Below are positions 10,270 to 21,448 of a stretch of 64,000 bases of DNA, piece after piece. The stretch's first letter is position 1. Each line of letters begins with the position of its first letter. The notes beneath the pieces were generated by a model, which searched no databases, was not told the origin of the DNA, and saw only the letters and a list, made by a program, of their open reading frames with translations. Made by a program: the position numbers and the translations under genes. The DNA is from Cyanophora paradoxa (Eukaryota; Glaucocystophyceae; Cyanophorales; Cyanophoraceae): the NCBI GenBank assembly GCA_004431415.1, contig QPMI01000399.1:150306-214305 (forward strand), written 5' to 3'.

Positions 10270-12209
10270 ATGGCCGACCCGCGCCCGCTGCCGAGGGCGG
10301 GCTCCATCCGGCTGCACGGGGCAGTGTCCCTCGACGAGGTTCCCGGAGGCGTCGCCCCGCCCGACCGCGACCTGCCGCGCTCGGCCTCCGGGCGGCTGCT
10401 GCAGCGTGCGTGCCCCCTTTCCGATGTCTCAACCGCGGCCAGATCTGATCCGAATCATCTCTCTGCCGGATTCTGGAGCGCAGTGCCACGGAGCAATTCC
10501 ATCAAGCTCCAGATGCCGCGATCCGATTCCGGGGCTCAGCTGGCGGTGCCTGGGCCTCTCGTCCTCGAGGCACGACCGCCGAGTCCGATGGAAGTAAGCA
10601 TTGCTGCGCTCCGTAAGGGTTCCGTGCCGGCGGTGCGTTTCGTAGCGGTGCGTTTCGTCAGTTTTGCCACTGGTCAACCGGCCGGTGCGACAGCTCGGCC
10701 TTTCTTCGCCGGTTCGAGCGGTGATCGACAGCGGGCGGAGAAACTCGTCGCCCCTAGTGTCGCAGGACGCGCCAGGCACACTCGCTGTGCCCCCCTCAGT
10801 GCCGGAGGCCGGCGAGCCTTCGCCGGACGCCTCGATGGATTGTACCGGTACGGAAATCACGAACCAGCAAGCAGTTTCCGGTCTGTTTCCTCTTTCCGCG
10901 TTTCTCGCCCGCGGGGCTGACGGGGGGGCCGTGCAGCGGAAGGGATCGCGGCGGGCCTCTCCACCCTTGCGGTGGGCGACGGGACCGCTGGCGGCGCCGT
11001 GCCGTGCTCGCCTCCGAGGCGCGCGGGCTCGTTTCGGTCCTCGTCATTCAAGGGGATGGCGCCGAAGGTGCGGACGGGGGGGCGGCGGGCGGGTGGCGGG
11101 CGGGGCCGACGCGCCCCCCGGGGCGACAGATCGTTGCCTCGGGGGAGAGGAAGGAAGTTGTGATCCTGGAGCCGACGCACCTCGCGGTGGATGCGGCGCA
11201 GGAGGGCCGCCTGCGCGACCTCTTCGCCCTCTGGCGCTTTGACGAGCCCGAGACCCGCGCCCGCGTGCGCCCCAAACCGTCCCCGCCGCCGCGCCCGCCG
11301 ACGCCTGCCCAGGGCCGGGCGCACATGCTCGCGGTCGTCGAGGCGGCCGTGCGGGGCGCGCCTGCGGCCGCCCCCGCCGGCCTCGACGAAAGGCACGCCA
11401 CCCTTCCGCCGGGCGGGCGCGCGGTAGCTGAGGGCGGCGCAGGGCTGCGAGGGCGGCGGCGGCGGTGGAGGGGCGGACGGCGGCGCTGGCGGGCCTGGGG
11501 GCGGCCCCGGAGGCGAACTGGGACGACTTCTTCCTCTACTTTACGGTCCTCTGCGCTGGCGCCGGCCCGCCGACTTCGACGCCTCCTCGCCCACCTCCTC
11601 TCCCGCGCCCGCGCCCCCGTCTCCGTCCCGGCGCCCGGGCCGCGGGGAGGCGGCGGCCCCGCGACGCCGGCGGGGCGGGGGCGGGCCGGCGGGGCTCGTT
11701 CCGGTCCTCGTCGTTCAAGGGGATGGCGCCGAAGATCGTCTCGTGGACGGAGGGCGAGGGGGCGGCGCGCGTCGTCGTCGAGCCGACCCGCCTCGCCGTC
11801 GACGCGGAGGAGGAGGAGCGCCTCCGCCACCTCTACACCCTCTGGGCCTGCGGCGCCGCCCACAAGGTGCCCCGCCCCGGCCCTCCCCGCCCGGGCCCGG
11901 GCCCCGGGCCGAGGCCGCCGGCAGCTGCGGGACCTCGAGGCGGCGGTGCTGGCGGAGGTCGGCGGCGCGCCGCTCGCCTTCGCGCAGCCGGCGGAGCTCG
12001 CCGCCCGCCTCGCCCGGGCCCGCGCCGCGCTGCGGGAGCGGCCGGCGGCGGCGCAAGAGGCGGGGGAGCTCCCCCCCTGGGACGACTTCTTCCTCTTCTT
12101 CACGACCCTCTGCGCCGGCGTCGCCCCCGCCGAGTTCGACGCGTTCCTCGCCCACCTCCTCTCTCGCGCCCGCGCCCACGCACCGACCCTCCCGGGCCTC
12201 TCCCCGTGA
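10270..12209 (+). CDS. Unknown protein with two tandem homologous domains
   Basis: I do not recognise the family. The ATG at 10270 opens MADPRPLPRAGS. The middle and 3' part hold two homologous units of about 150 residues. Each starts SFRSSSFKGMAPKI, continues with a VV-EPT-LAVDA block and an LWxxx segment, and ends DDFFLxFTxLCAG. Unit 1 has a GT-AG intron after MAPK (donor near 11065, acceptor near 11129). Unit 2 starts near 11695, and its end (EFDAFLAHLLSRARA, stop 12209) is intact. The end of unit 1 appears to lack single bases relative to unit 2 near 11556 and 11581, so either an intron is misread or unit 1 is frameshifted. The 5' exons (10270-10900) are uncertain. Expression and function unknown. 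Confidence 0.5.
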
Positions 12210-12470
12210 AGCCCGCATGCACGCTATGTACTGAATGATGTGTATGCTCTTGCTCTTGAGCAGCCGCCGCGCGCCCACGGCCCGACGTGCACGCGGGACG
12301 GTACGGTAAGCGTTCCGGATCCGGTCGACCAGCCCGGATGCGCATGCGCAAGCGCGGGGCGATCCCAACTGTGCAGGGGAGGGGGCGAGCGGGGGTCGGG
12401 TACAGGTCGTGCGGCCACCCCAGCTGCAGTATACGTATAGTCGAGCTGGCCGTCACTGAGTTGCCGCACG

Positions 12471-13360
12471 ATGTCGCGAGGAGGGGAAGGTGCGCAATCT
12501 GGGCCCGCTCGCGAGATTGGTGGTGCTCCGCCGGGCTTGATAACACATGGCGCAGAAACGCCGATGTCCACTTTCGACGACGCTATGGCGCGGTACTTTC
12601 CCGGATTTATGACGCTGAGCGATTTCATAGCGTTCACCACCACGGAGCTTGCGCGGCTCGGCATGAACAGCGGGGTGCCTGTCGGCTCTGCTGCCACGGC
12701 AAGCCGCTTTTGTGACCCCAGCTTCGTGCAGAACACAATGCCATGCATCGCGACCTGCAGGGAAGGTCACTCTCGGGCTGTCGCGGAAGTCATCATGCGG
12801 GAGTGGGGCACTGCAGGGCGCAGTGCCCAGATCGTGAGCATCTCGTGCGTTGCAGGTGTTCCGTACCTCGGGTTCGCTAGCCTGTGCCGCGACCCCGAAG
12901 GATGGTATGCTGAGATCGCCGTAGGAAGGCCGCGTTCCACGATATAGCCCGTACCGTCGACAAGGTGCGCGCAGACGTACACGGAGTATCTCTGCGCTCT
13001 AAGTATCACAGGCGTTCGCTTGCTACGGATTCGCCCAGCTATCGATCAACGAGTGGGGTGAGATCGGCAAACCTTCTTTCTCGGAAAGGAGAAGCAGTGA
13101 TGCGAGCCCTGTTCTTCGGACGCTTCGCATGCTCTTATACCGTCGCAGGAGCCTCCCTCTGCTTTGCAAGAATTCGTGCGCCAGTTCAAGACTGGACGAT
13201 TACGGCTAGATTTGGACCTGCGCAACGTGGAGGCCAGTCTTCTACGCCAGGATCTCCATCGCCGTTTGTGCCGGACAGTATCCCGTGTATGGAAGCTGCC
13301 GATATGTGTGCGTCTTGCGTTCTGACGCAGTGTAGGGAGCCGTGGACTTGCCGATCGTGA
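12471..13360 (+). CDS. LCIB-like (theta carbonic anhydrase-type) protein, tentative
   Basis: The reading frame from ATG 12471 gives STFDDAMARYFPGFMTLSDF and TTTELARLGMNSG. A clean GT-AG intron (12675-12730) leads to NTMPCIATCREGHSRAV and AEVIMREWG, then SCVAGVPYLGFASL. This order resembles LCIB/LCIC proteins, algal theta-type carbonic anhydrases and CO2-concentration factors: an RxFPGxxxxxxF entry, a CRDE-like segment and a glycine-rich segment. A later exon reads INEWGEIGKPSF, similar to the GEIGK part of that family's C-terminus. The expected CRDE is CREG here. The exon between about 12945 and 13040 could not be joined in frame, so the gene may be mis-modelled or inactive. The family call comes from remembered motif order only. 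Confidence 0.4.
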
Positions 13361-14031
13361 CGAGGGCGGCCATGATTTCGTCACACGATCATTTGGAAGC
13401 CCTCGTTCAATCAACCGCAGCTGCTCGAAAGGGGATGTATGCGGTGCGCTGCAATGGATTCCATTCTGCCTGGATCTCACTTGTGCGACCCTCTTAGGTC
13501 CTCTCTGGAGTTCACATTTGTGGCCCTGAAGACCGCCACTACGTTTACCCAGGTCCCATGTACGTGCAGATAGCCGGGACAAGAACGAACATTACAGTCC
13601 GTGTTCTGTTTTTTGTGTTTTTACTACAGTCGCTACGGACCAAAGCTGTTATTAGAGTCCTGTGATGTCGGAATCCCCACGTGCAAGTCCACGTGTGCTA
13701 CGTGAAAGCCCTGCAGGTGCGCTGTGTCTCCGAGCCTTAGACAGGTGCGATCACGAACACCATATCAGACCTGGCCGCAGGAGACAGGGCACGTGTGGCT
13801 GACAGGCATCACAAGAGACCAAGCGATGACGGTATTTGATGCACTTCACTCCCTTTCTTCCTAAACCTTACCAGTTCGCGTGTATAGTTGCTGCTATCCG
13901 TCCCCACTCTCCCTCCAGGAAGACCAGTTGACTGGTCAGACAGTCGATCTCTTGTTCACTGAAATATGCCTCGGGGTCGCCTTTTCTCTCATGCACACAT
14001 TCGCTATTCTCTAAAGACAAAAAGCGCCATG
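13361..14031. other. Intergenic, nothing recognised
   Basis: Mixed-composition DNA between the LCIB-like gene and LSM7. No conserved protein segment, RNA gene or repeat was seen. Confidence 0.5.
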
Positions 14032-14477
14032 CTATGAGGCCTCCTGTACGAATGGGTTGGCGATTTCTTCAGTTCCGTCCACAGGGCACACTAGCATGAC
14101 CGCCGTTCCACGGCACACTACAAGGCCCAGTTTCCTAGTCTCGTCAGTCACCTTGTACGGGTCCTCGGCATCTGTGGCCGATGATGAGTGCGGGCGCTGA
14201 ATCTCAAAACGCTCGACCGCACCACGTATCCTTTCCACACAGTCGTCGAGAACAATGTTAACAAGCGGATCGTAGCCTTTCAGGATGCCCGTAACTGTGC
14301 GTGTGCTCAGGAGCGCAGCTCAGAGAGGCAATGGAAGAGGAGCTTGCCTTGCCGGCCTCCGTTGAACTTGACCTCGACGGGCTTGTCCACGTACTTGTTC
14401 AGATCAAGTATGGACTCCTTCTTCGACTGCGCAGCGTCAGGCGGCTGAATTTTCCAAATACCAAGCGCACGCACCAT
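14032..14477 (-). CDS. LSM7: U6 snRNA-associated Sm-like protein LSm7
   Basis: Subunit of the LSm1-7 and LSm2-8 rings that bind U6 snRNA or decaying mRNA. The sequence reads SKKESILDLNKYVDKPVEVKF (Sm1 motif), then VTGILKGYDPLVNIVLDD, an extra loop of about 20 residues (ERFEIQRPHSSSATDAED), then the Sm2 motif KLGLVVCRGTAVMLVCP and IANPFVQEAS with TAG at 14032. The two exons are split by a 53-nt intron (14347-14295) that begins GCAAGC and ends CACAG, a clear GC-AG intron placed inside the conserved GGRQ/VTG join. The start is taken at ATG 14477 (MVRALGIW). A short upstream exon cannot be excluded, because the N-terminal 15 residues are unlike other LSm7 proteins. Confidence 0.93.
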
Positions 14478-14699
14478 TACACCGTCTGTGTTGTGCAACG
14501 CGAGCTTGTCGGGGGGCGCTATCGCGCGAGAGCTTGTCGGCGGGCGCTATCCGTATAATCAGCACCGTGACTCGACGGGGCGCGAATTGAACGCACATTT
14601 AGCTTCGAGCTCCGACTATTGGGTGCTTCTGTGCCGGTCGTCGCTGGAGTTCCCTTTTCGGGGCCAGCCGCCGCAGTTCGAGGGGGGAATTCGTGCCCC

Positions 14700-15022
14700 C
14701 CGCGGCCGGTGTCGAATCTTCATGATCGATATCGATGACGTTCATGATATCAGAGTTGTTATGTTAACGTCCATGATCATTTAGTCAGATATCAGAGTCA
14801 TCGATATCAAAGTTTCGGCGAATTATTCGAATTCAAGCCAGATCTAGAGTTTCGGCGAATTATTGGAATTACTTGGCTAATTATATATATATATATATAT
14901 AAGCTGCTGTTAGCTTATAAAATTAATTAAGCTTTCGAACTTATATATAATTAAGCTTTCTTCTGCGCTTACGGCCGCAGCCAAACGCATCCGCAGAGTG
15001 CCGGCCGCCAGCCGCCGCGCGC
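14700..15022. repeat. AT-rich stretch with (TA)n and small repeats
   Basis: Contains a (TA)n microsatellite at about 14884-14901, two copies of AGAGTTTCGGCGAATTATT around 14809 and 14847, and GATATCGATGACG / GATATCAGAGTCATCGATATC elements. It borders the 3' tail of the LINE copy at 15023. No gene. Confidence 0.7.
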
Positions 15023-16737
15023 ATGCGCAAGAAGAAGAAGAGTATGTATAAGACACGCCCAAGCCGGTTGTGCGGTTTTGACGAGAGGCGAAGGACCCGA
15101 AGGCCCGAAGCACAATCGACAGTGAACCAACCAGACAAGGGTAGTGGCGGCGCAAACGCCTTACGGTCTGCCATGTATGCCCCGGCGGTCCGGCGCTCAT
15201 ACACGCAGACACGGAAAGCAACCACAGACATCCCAATGCGGGCCTCTTCCTAATGCCGGCCTGGGGGAGTCCTGGTCACGACCTCACGTGTGAAACCTTC
15301 AGCCATCAGTCATGTCATCAGCCTCTTCGTCAGAGATAAGCACCATTGGGGAACCTGGGTCCTCTGCGGTTCTGTCATACCCAGTCTTGCTGGCGTGGGC
15401 GTGTCTTTTACTTGCTCTCTTTTTTTTTTGGGTCATCAGCGAGATCCATAGGGGCAGCGGATGGGAAAGTTGGGGGAGGTGAAGGCCGCAAGCGTTTGAA
15501 AGAAACCTGAGGTGGGACACCAGGAATGTTATCACCATGATCCAGAGCACCAGGGTCTGGAGAAGACACTCGACGACGCTTAGACGGGACAATAGAAGGA
15601 GAAAGAGGATCAGTATCCATGGGCGTCATAGGCGCAGAAGACGGCAGAGGGGCAGAAGAGGGAGGAGCTGGGGAAGCAATGACAGCATGACTCGTGAAGT
15701 CGGGCTCAACATCAACAGCGTCGATTCGGATAGGAGAGATCGGCAGCAGATCAGGGGCAAGCTCAGTGTCATCCACATAGATGATAACTTGAGGAGAGGG
15801 CGGACGTGAACCTGTATCATCTATAGCAGCATCAAGACCAAACGCTGAAGCACCAACACGACGGCGTTGAAGAGGCGGCTCATCCTCCGAGTCAATATCA
15901 GGCGGCGGGTGAGGTGGCAGCGGGTGAGGGGGTGAGTGAGCTACAGGACCAGGGTCAGGGGCAGGGTCGGGTCCACCAGGGGGGTCGTCATCATCTGATG
16001 AGGTACTACTGGAGGAATCACCAGGATCATCAGGGCCAAGGTCGGAAAGGTCAGAGGAGTCTGAGCCGTTGTCAGGAGGGGACATATAGCCTTCAAGATC
16101 CTCCTTTTCAAGACGCTGCAGCAAGACAGGCCGCGCACTGGCATAAGGAAACTGAGCCACAAGGGGGCTAGGGGCTAGATCGGGGCTAGGGGCAGGCTGA
16201 GCAATATGTTCACAGTGCTCATAAGAGGCTAGGGAATGGTCATAAGTACGAGCAGCGTCTAAAAGATTAGCGTAGAATGAAGAATGAGAGGGGTCAGCAG
16301 TAGAGATGAAACGGAAATACCCACGGACATAGGTGACTTTAAATCGAGGTAAACGGCGAGGAAGCATGTCCATGAAATCGTCCAGTTCGCGGAACAAGGC
16401 AGTCATCAGTGTAGCGGTCTTCAAGCCCGTCTTGGAGGAAGGTGTAAGGGGCAGCTGTGTGTTAGGGTCCATTGCAAACGTAGCCGCAGCTTCAGTGCGA
16501 CCTGCTCGATAGGCCAGACAATACGAGCGGAAAATGACGTGCAATCCAAGAATCCGAACAACCTGCCACTCCCAGTTCTGCAAGAACATCCAGCTGTCAG
16601 CAAAACGGACCGAGCCAGTAAGCAACCAGGCAACAAAGCAAGCGGAAGGAATGGGCATCGGTTGGAGCTGCAGGGCATGGAAGATGAGCGACCAAAACTG
16701 CTGCACAAAACAGGGCAGAGAACGAAAACGTGCAGCG
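15023..16737 (-). mobile_element. 5'-truncated LINE-type retroelement, copy 1
   Basis: Minus-strand 3' part of a non-LTR element. The 5' end (near 16737) falls in the zinc-binding tail that follows reverse transcriptase (VQQFWSLIFHALQLQ), here frameshifted. Then come MDPNTQLPLTPSSK, FKVTYVRGYFRF and a long acidic Ser/Asp/Pro-rich tail with KRRRVSSPD. It ends ISDEEADDMTDG with a stop near 15302, interrupted by a 67-bp insertion (15362-15428). The 3' untranslated part (15300-15023) contains the roughly 235-bp tail found many times in the window. It ends GGGCGTGTCTTATACATACT and (CTT)n, the short-repeat end seen here instead of poly-A. No reverse transcriptase domain remains, so this copy is inactive. 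It is homologous to the copy at 39894-53104. Confidence 0.8.
15362..15428 (+). mobile_element. 67-bp truncated tail of the single-protein retroelement family
   Basis: Insertion inside the LINE copy 1 reading frame. It reads GTCATACCCAGTCTTGCTGG, GGCGTGTCTTTTACTTGC and ends in T10. TGGGTC is duplicated at 15356-15361 and 15429-15434. Removing the insert plus one duplicate restores the LINE frame (DDP/GSPMVLISD), as in the second LINE copy. Confidence 0.88.
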
Positions 16738-17537
16738 AAGAAGGAAGCAATTGCAAAAGAGGACCGGCCGCGCCACGGTGGTCCGGCCGGTTGCGAGCAA
16801 AGCCCCGTGCGGGGAACCTCATTGGGCCACGTCCCACAGGGCACGCAGCGCCAAATTAAAGGAGGGGCCGGCGCCGCGCGCCGAGAGGGCCCCAGGCCAG
16901 GGCCAGAAAAGGTAGACCACTCATTGCCTCGCGATCGTGGGCGTGGCTGGGGAGGATATCTCTTCACTCCCCTTGTACATGTGTCGGGGGGTACGCATTA
17001 GCTGCCCAGGTACTCATATTGCGCCCGCAGGGGGTACGTGATTTCGAGGGGGGTACAGCTTCTTGAAGAAGAAGAAGAGTATGTATTCAAATTATTCGAA
17101 ATGAGAGGAATTCGAATTAAGGCTGGAAAACAATTATTGTCGCAAAGCAACCTAATTATAAGGAAACGCGTTTCCTAGGCCTGTGAAGTGATAAACTGCT
17201 GTACATGAAAATAGACAACGGTGCCATTATTTATAAATATACTATGATACCATTGTGCTTGATCCAGCCAGGCAGCCAAGTGGACATCGAATTCGAAGGC
17301 CTTCATGATGAAGGCTTGAAGAAGTAGCCGGCCTAGGCTTAGGCTGAGCACGCGCTCGGCCGAGGCTTCAAAGGTGCTGTAGGGGATGGTAGGAGGGTCG
17401 GCAAACGCGCCCGGCAAATTGGGCAGTCGGACGGTCGACGGGTACACGATGACTGAGCCGGCAACCCGGGTACAGCAAGACCCATTTCGCAGATACGGGT
17501 ACATCAGTGCCTGGGCTCGCAAGTCCGGGTACGCCAT
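16738..17537. other. Intergenic, with a 20-bp LINE tail fragment
   Basis: No gene recognised. Around 17068-17088 the sequence AAGAAGAAGAGTATGTAT repeats the very end of the LINE tail, probably an extremely truncated insertion. The rest is AT-richer DNA without conserved reading frames. Confidence 0.5.
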
Positions 17538-17543
17538 GCGCCC

Positions 17544-17581
17544 GAAGAAGAAGAAGAAGAGTATGTATAAGACACGCCCAA
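17544..17581 (-). mobile_element. 38-bp LINE 3'-tail insertion
   Basis: Only the last 38 bp of the LINE tail, (GAA)n AGTATGTATAAGACACGCCC in plus orientation. It is flanked by GCGCCC at 17538-17543 and 17582-17587, a plausible target-site duplication. Confidence 0.8.
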
Positions 17582-17653
17582 GCGCCCAAGCCGATGAGCA
17601 GCAGCCTGGCAGGCGCGCAGCTCGTACGAGATGCTTCCGCGTTCGGGTCGGCC

Positions 17654-17722
17654 TTCGCTAGAAGAAAGCAGATTACTCTTACGCTCTGGTAGAGTAATCT
17701 TCCCATTTCAACTTCTAGCGAA
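17654..17722. repeat. 69-bp imperfect palindrome (hairpin)
   Basis: Outer arms TTCGCTAGAAG (17654-17664) and CTTCTAGCGAA (17712-17722) pair perfectly. Inner arms AGATTACTCT and AGAGTAATCT also pair, around an 11-nt loop. It could be a foldback element remnant. Confidence 0.85.
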
Positions 17723-18239
17723 TCATTGAATTATAATTACTAGCTATGCATATATATATATATATATATAAGAGCTCATGCACCTGTGCACGTGTACATG
17801 TATACGTAAACGTATATATACGTACATGTGTCATCATAATGATGATCTTGCAATTGGCATGTGCTACGCGTACGGTGCCTAGGCCTGGCTGTACGTACAT
17901 GTGGGCCTCATGATCATGCAGTACGTGCAGAGTTGCCGCACAGTGCATTGCAATGCAAGTTCAATTGATGCATTTGATCAGCGCTGATGCTAAGCGCCAT
18001 TGTCACGGTGGCCATAGCTAGCGCTGGATCAATATCGATCGTTCTAGATCTTGAGTTCTGAGGCTCATACGCGTGTCCTTCATGAGTTACGGTCTCTTCC
18101 GCTTGAATCCATTTTCGTAATAACCTCTTAGCTGATCAAATATTAAAATAATCAATAACCTCTTAGCTGATCAAATATTAAAATAACCCTCCTTCAGCGG
18201 TCTCATCTATAGCTTGTATTGTCTTCAGCTTGAATTCTG
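17723..18239. repeat. AT-rich intergenic DNA with (TA)n and a 35-bp tandem repeat
   Basis: Contains a (TA)n run near 17750-17771 and two tandem copies of AATAACCTCTTAGCTGATCA plus AATATTAAAATA at 18119-18186. No gene. Confidence 0.75.
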
Positions 18240-19204
18240 CTATTTCGGTCGATCGCCTGACAACATTCTGGCAAACCGACTAGGAAATAGGGATAACCTG
18301 TCCACTAACGCTTCAAAGCTGTCGACTGCTGGTCGGACGTCGATCCAAATTCGCCTGGTCTGCAAAAACCCCTGCGAAGCGGACGTCAAACAGCAGAGGG
18401 TCGAGGTGAAGCAGCAGGGGGACCTTGTCGTTGAAAGATATGGCCTTATCGTCGGGCAGCGGAGAGTTCTCGTCGTAGTAATAGTCAATAATATATCGCA
18501 CTTCTTTTCCGCACCTATCCACAATCCAGTCATGCCGATCAAACGGCTCGGGACCTCTGCAACTTGAATGAAAAGCCGCAGCGTGCAACTCGATGCAGAC
18601 CGTACCCAAGCCACTTGCGAATGAGAGCTTTTGGGCTAAGCTGGTCCGGCCGCCCCTTGAACTTCAGCAGGGTCGAATTCTCACAGTCGCTGCGCTGAAC
18701 CGTCATTTCCGAGCGGAGACTGTGCGCAAGCAAGAGATCCGTGCACCAGCATTGCTGGTGACGCCTTTCCCAATACCCGATCTCCTGCCACGTGCGCTCA
18801 TTCATCCCGTTGTGAATCTTGATGACCATGGCGACGTCTTCCTCTTTGACGCCCTCGGCTTTGCCCTTTCGGTTGAGCGAGTTCCAGAACTGCTGTTCGG
18901 AAGGATACAACCACGTCGAGTCAGTGCCGCCTTTGGGGATCGTCGACTGCACGCGCGTGGTTGGCAGCGGGATGCGCTGCCCTGGAGTCGGCTGCAGATT
19001 GGGGGGCGGCATCTGGTTGCGGGGATCGATCTCCTGCGCGTACACGTTGAACTGCTTCGGGTTCTTCCATCGCTGCGGGGCCGGGCACGCGTCCTCGCGC
19101 GGCGCGCCGAATCCGACGGGGCAGCCGCCGTCCAGCGCAGCGCCGTTGCTCGAGCCGGGGGCGCTCGCAGCACCCGCGGGCGGCTGAGACTGGCGCGCTC
19201 CCAT
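18240..19204 (-). CDS. HCCS: Holocytochrome c synthase (cytochrome c heme lyase)
   Basis: Mitochondrial intermembrane-space enzyme that attaches heme to cytochrome c (System III). The ATG at 19204 gives [14 protein letters not shown], a CPVG heme-regulatory-type motif, then [77 protein letters not shown], and the catalytic block [20 protein letters not shown], which includes the conserved histidine. After another intron comes [14 protein letters not shown], then TAG at 18240. Three GT-AG introns join cleanly. It is divergent from DAW1, with about 200 bp between the starts. Confidence 0.95.
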
Positions 19205-19404
19205 CCGCGGCTTTTTTTTTGAGAAGAGCCGGTATCCGGGCGGCTGGCATCGCCGCATCGGCCGCGGTAACTGGCCGAAGATGCAGGGCCAGGGCCCGCC
19301 GTACGAAGAGTACCGCCAGTACAGGCCGTCCACAGCACGAGGTGCGCCTCTGCAGCCGCGCGTTTGAATGTTTTCCTGCCGCGTCGCTCAGCCGCGCCCG
19401 TCGG

Positions 19405-21259
19405 ATGGCATCAGGCTCCAGCTACGCGGAGGGAATCGAGGAGAGGCCAGGCACCGCGAGGTGCGCCGCCGCGCCCGCCGACAGGCGTCTCGCAGACCTT
19501 GTGCTGCAGGCCGCAAACCGCAAGCTCTGGCAAATTGAAACGCTTCCTTCTGCGATACTATCCGCCGGGGATCATCCTGGAGTACGAGCAGAATGGGGAG
19601 ATGAAGAGCAAGTCCATCGACCTGCTTAGCCTCACCGTCGAGTACGCCGGCCCCTCGGCCCCGCCTTGGCTTTTGTTTCGAGATTAGAGCCCACCTTGCA
19701 GCACGGACGTTGAGGCGCTCCTTACACAAATGGTCCGCAATGAGCCTTTGCTCTCCGAATCGCGCAAACCCCAAGTTCGGAAGCTCGTATACAGTGCGGC
19801 TTTCTTTCTTCCCAAAGCCGTCGTCTTGTGCGACCGGCGCGCGGCAGAGCTCATTGAGAAGCTCGACACAAATGACGACCAGAACTTCTACTTGTTCAAG
19901 ATCCTGCGCGCCCACATCCTGCCCCTGACCAACTGCGCTTTCAACAAGAGCGGAGACAAGTACGCGAAGTGGTGGCTCGAAGCCGCGCCGGTGCTCTGAG
20001 GGCCAGACCGACACAGGTTTATCACCGGGAGCTACGACCGGACGTGCAAGGTGTGGAACACCTTCACTGGGGAAGAGCTCTTGACGCTCGAGGGCCACAA
20101 GAACGTCGTGTACGCGATCGCCTTCAACAATCCCTTCGGGTGCGCTGTGCTCGCCCCGTCAGCGAGTCGCGCCGACGCATCCTCAGCGACAAAATCATTA
20201 CGGGCTCCTTCGACAAAACCTGTAAGGTGGGCATGGACGTGATTCCGGGGATGCGTGCGTTCCGCAAGTCTTACGCGGGCGGCGTCAGGTTTGGAACTCG
20301 GAGACGGGCGAGCTGTACCACACTCTGCGGGGGCACCTGACGGAGATCGTCTGCCTCTCATTCAACCCGCAAGGGACGATCATCGCAACGGGCTCCATGG
20401 ACAACACCGCCAAGCTCTGGGACGTCGAGACCGGCCGTGAGCTCTGCACGCTCCTGGTCCGCCGCCCCGCGCCGCGCCGCGCCGCGCGGCACCGTCCGAC
20501 AGCACGCGGGCCGCTGGCAGGGCCACTCGGCGGAGATCGTGAGCCTGTGCTTCAGCACGGCCGGCGACCGCATCATCACGGGCTCCTTCGACCATACCAC
20601 CAAGGTCTGGGACGTCAAGACCGGCCGGTGCGGCCCCAGCCGCCCGCCCACCCGCCCCGCCGCGGGCCCCGCTGACCGCCGGCGGCAGGTGCATACACAC
20701 GCTGGCGGGCCACCGAGGCGAGATTTCCAGCACGCAGTTCGACTGGACGGGGGACCTCTGCATCACGGGCTCGATTGACCGCACCTGCAAGATATGGAAC
20801 GTCAACACGGGGCAGTGCATTCAGACGCTGCGGTGCGCGCCGCCGGCCTCGAAGGGCGTCGCGCGGGGGCGCTGAGGGCGGGGGCGGGGCAGGGGCCACA
20901 ACGACGAGATCCTGGACGTGGCGTTCAACGCGACGGGGAGCAAGCTGGTGACGGCCTCGGCGGACGGGACGGCGCGCGTATACAACACGATGACGGGCGC
21001 CTGCCTCTCGATCCTCGTCGGCCACGAGGGGGAGATCTCCAAGGTGGCCTTCAACCCGCAAGGCACCAAGGTCATCACCGCGAGCAGCGACCGCACGTGC
21101 CGCATCTGGTCCGTCGAGAGCCGCGGCGCGGAGCCGGGCGAGTGCCTGCAGGTGCTCGAGGGCCACACGGACGAGATCTTCTCGTGCGCCTTCAACTACG
21201 AGGGGGACACCATCATCACCGGCTCCAAGGACAACACCTGCCGCATCTGGAAGTGCTAG
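19405..21259 (+). CDS. DAW1: Dynein assembly factor with WD repeats DAW1/ODA16
   Basis: Cargo adaptor that loads outer-arm dynein onto IFT. An N-terminal exon carries [14 protein letters not shown] and [16 protein letters not shown]. Then follow [20 protein letters not shown] and a WD40 propeller with the very regular repeats of this family ([82 protein letters not shown]), stop TAG at 21259. The best start is ATG 19405 ([10 protein letters not shown]), joined by a GT-AG intron to the KLKRF exon. About nine introns of 45-70 nt are all GT-AG. One join, after SIDLLSLT near 19637, was not resolved. Several introns contain CTGAC or CTGAG 15-25 nt before the acceptor. Confidence 0.95.
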
Positions 21260-21448
21260 ACCCCCCGCCCCCGACCGCCTGCCCGACCCCCCTCGGCCCC
21301 CGCCCTCCTCCCATCATCCCCGCCCTGGCTGTGCCACGCTTTCTGCAAACGCACGCGAGCTTCTTGCATCGCACATGAGCACGGTCTCGCCGCGCGCACT
21401 GCAGCCGCCCGCTAGCTGCCACGCAGCGTGCTAACAGCAGCCGGCCGG

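Noticed and set aside
18287-18300. Homing endonuclease-like site (TAGGGATAAC)
   Set aside because: Only about ten bases resemble the known site, and no endonuclease gene or intron is nearby. It is a chance match.
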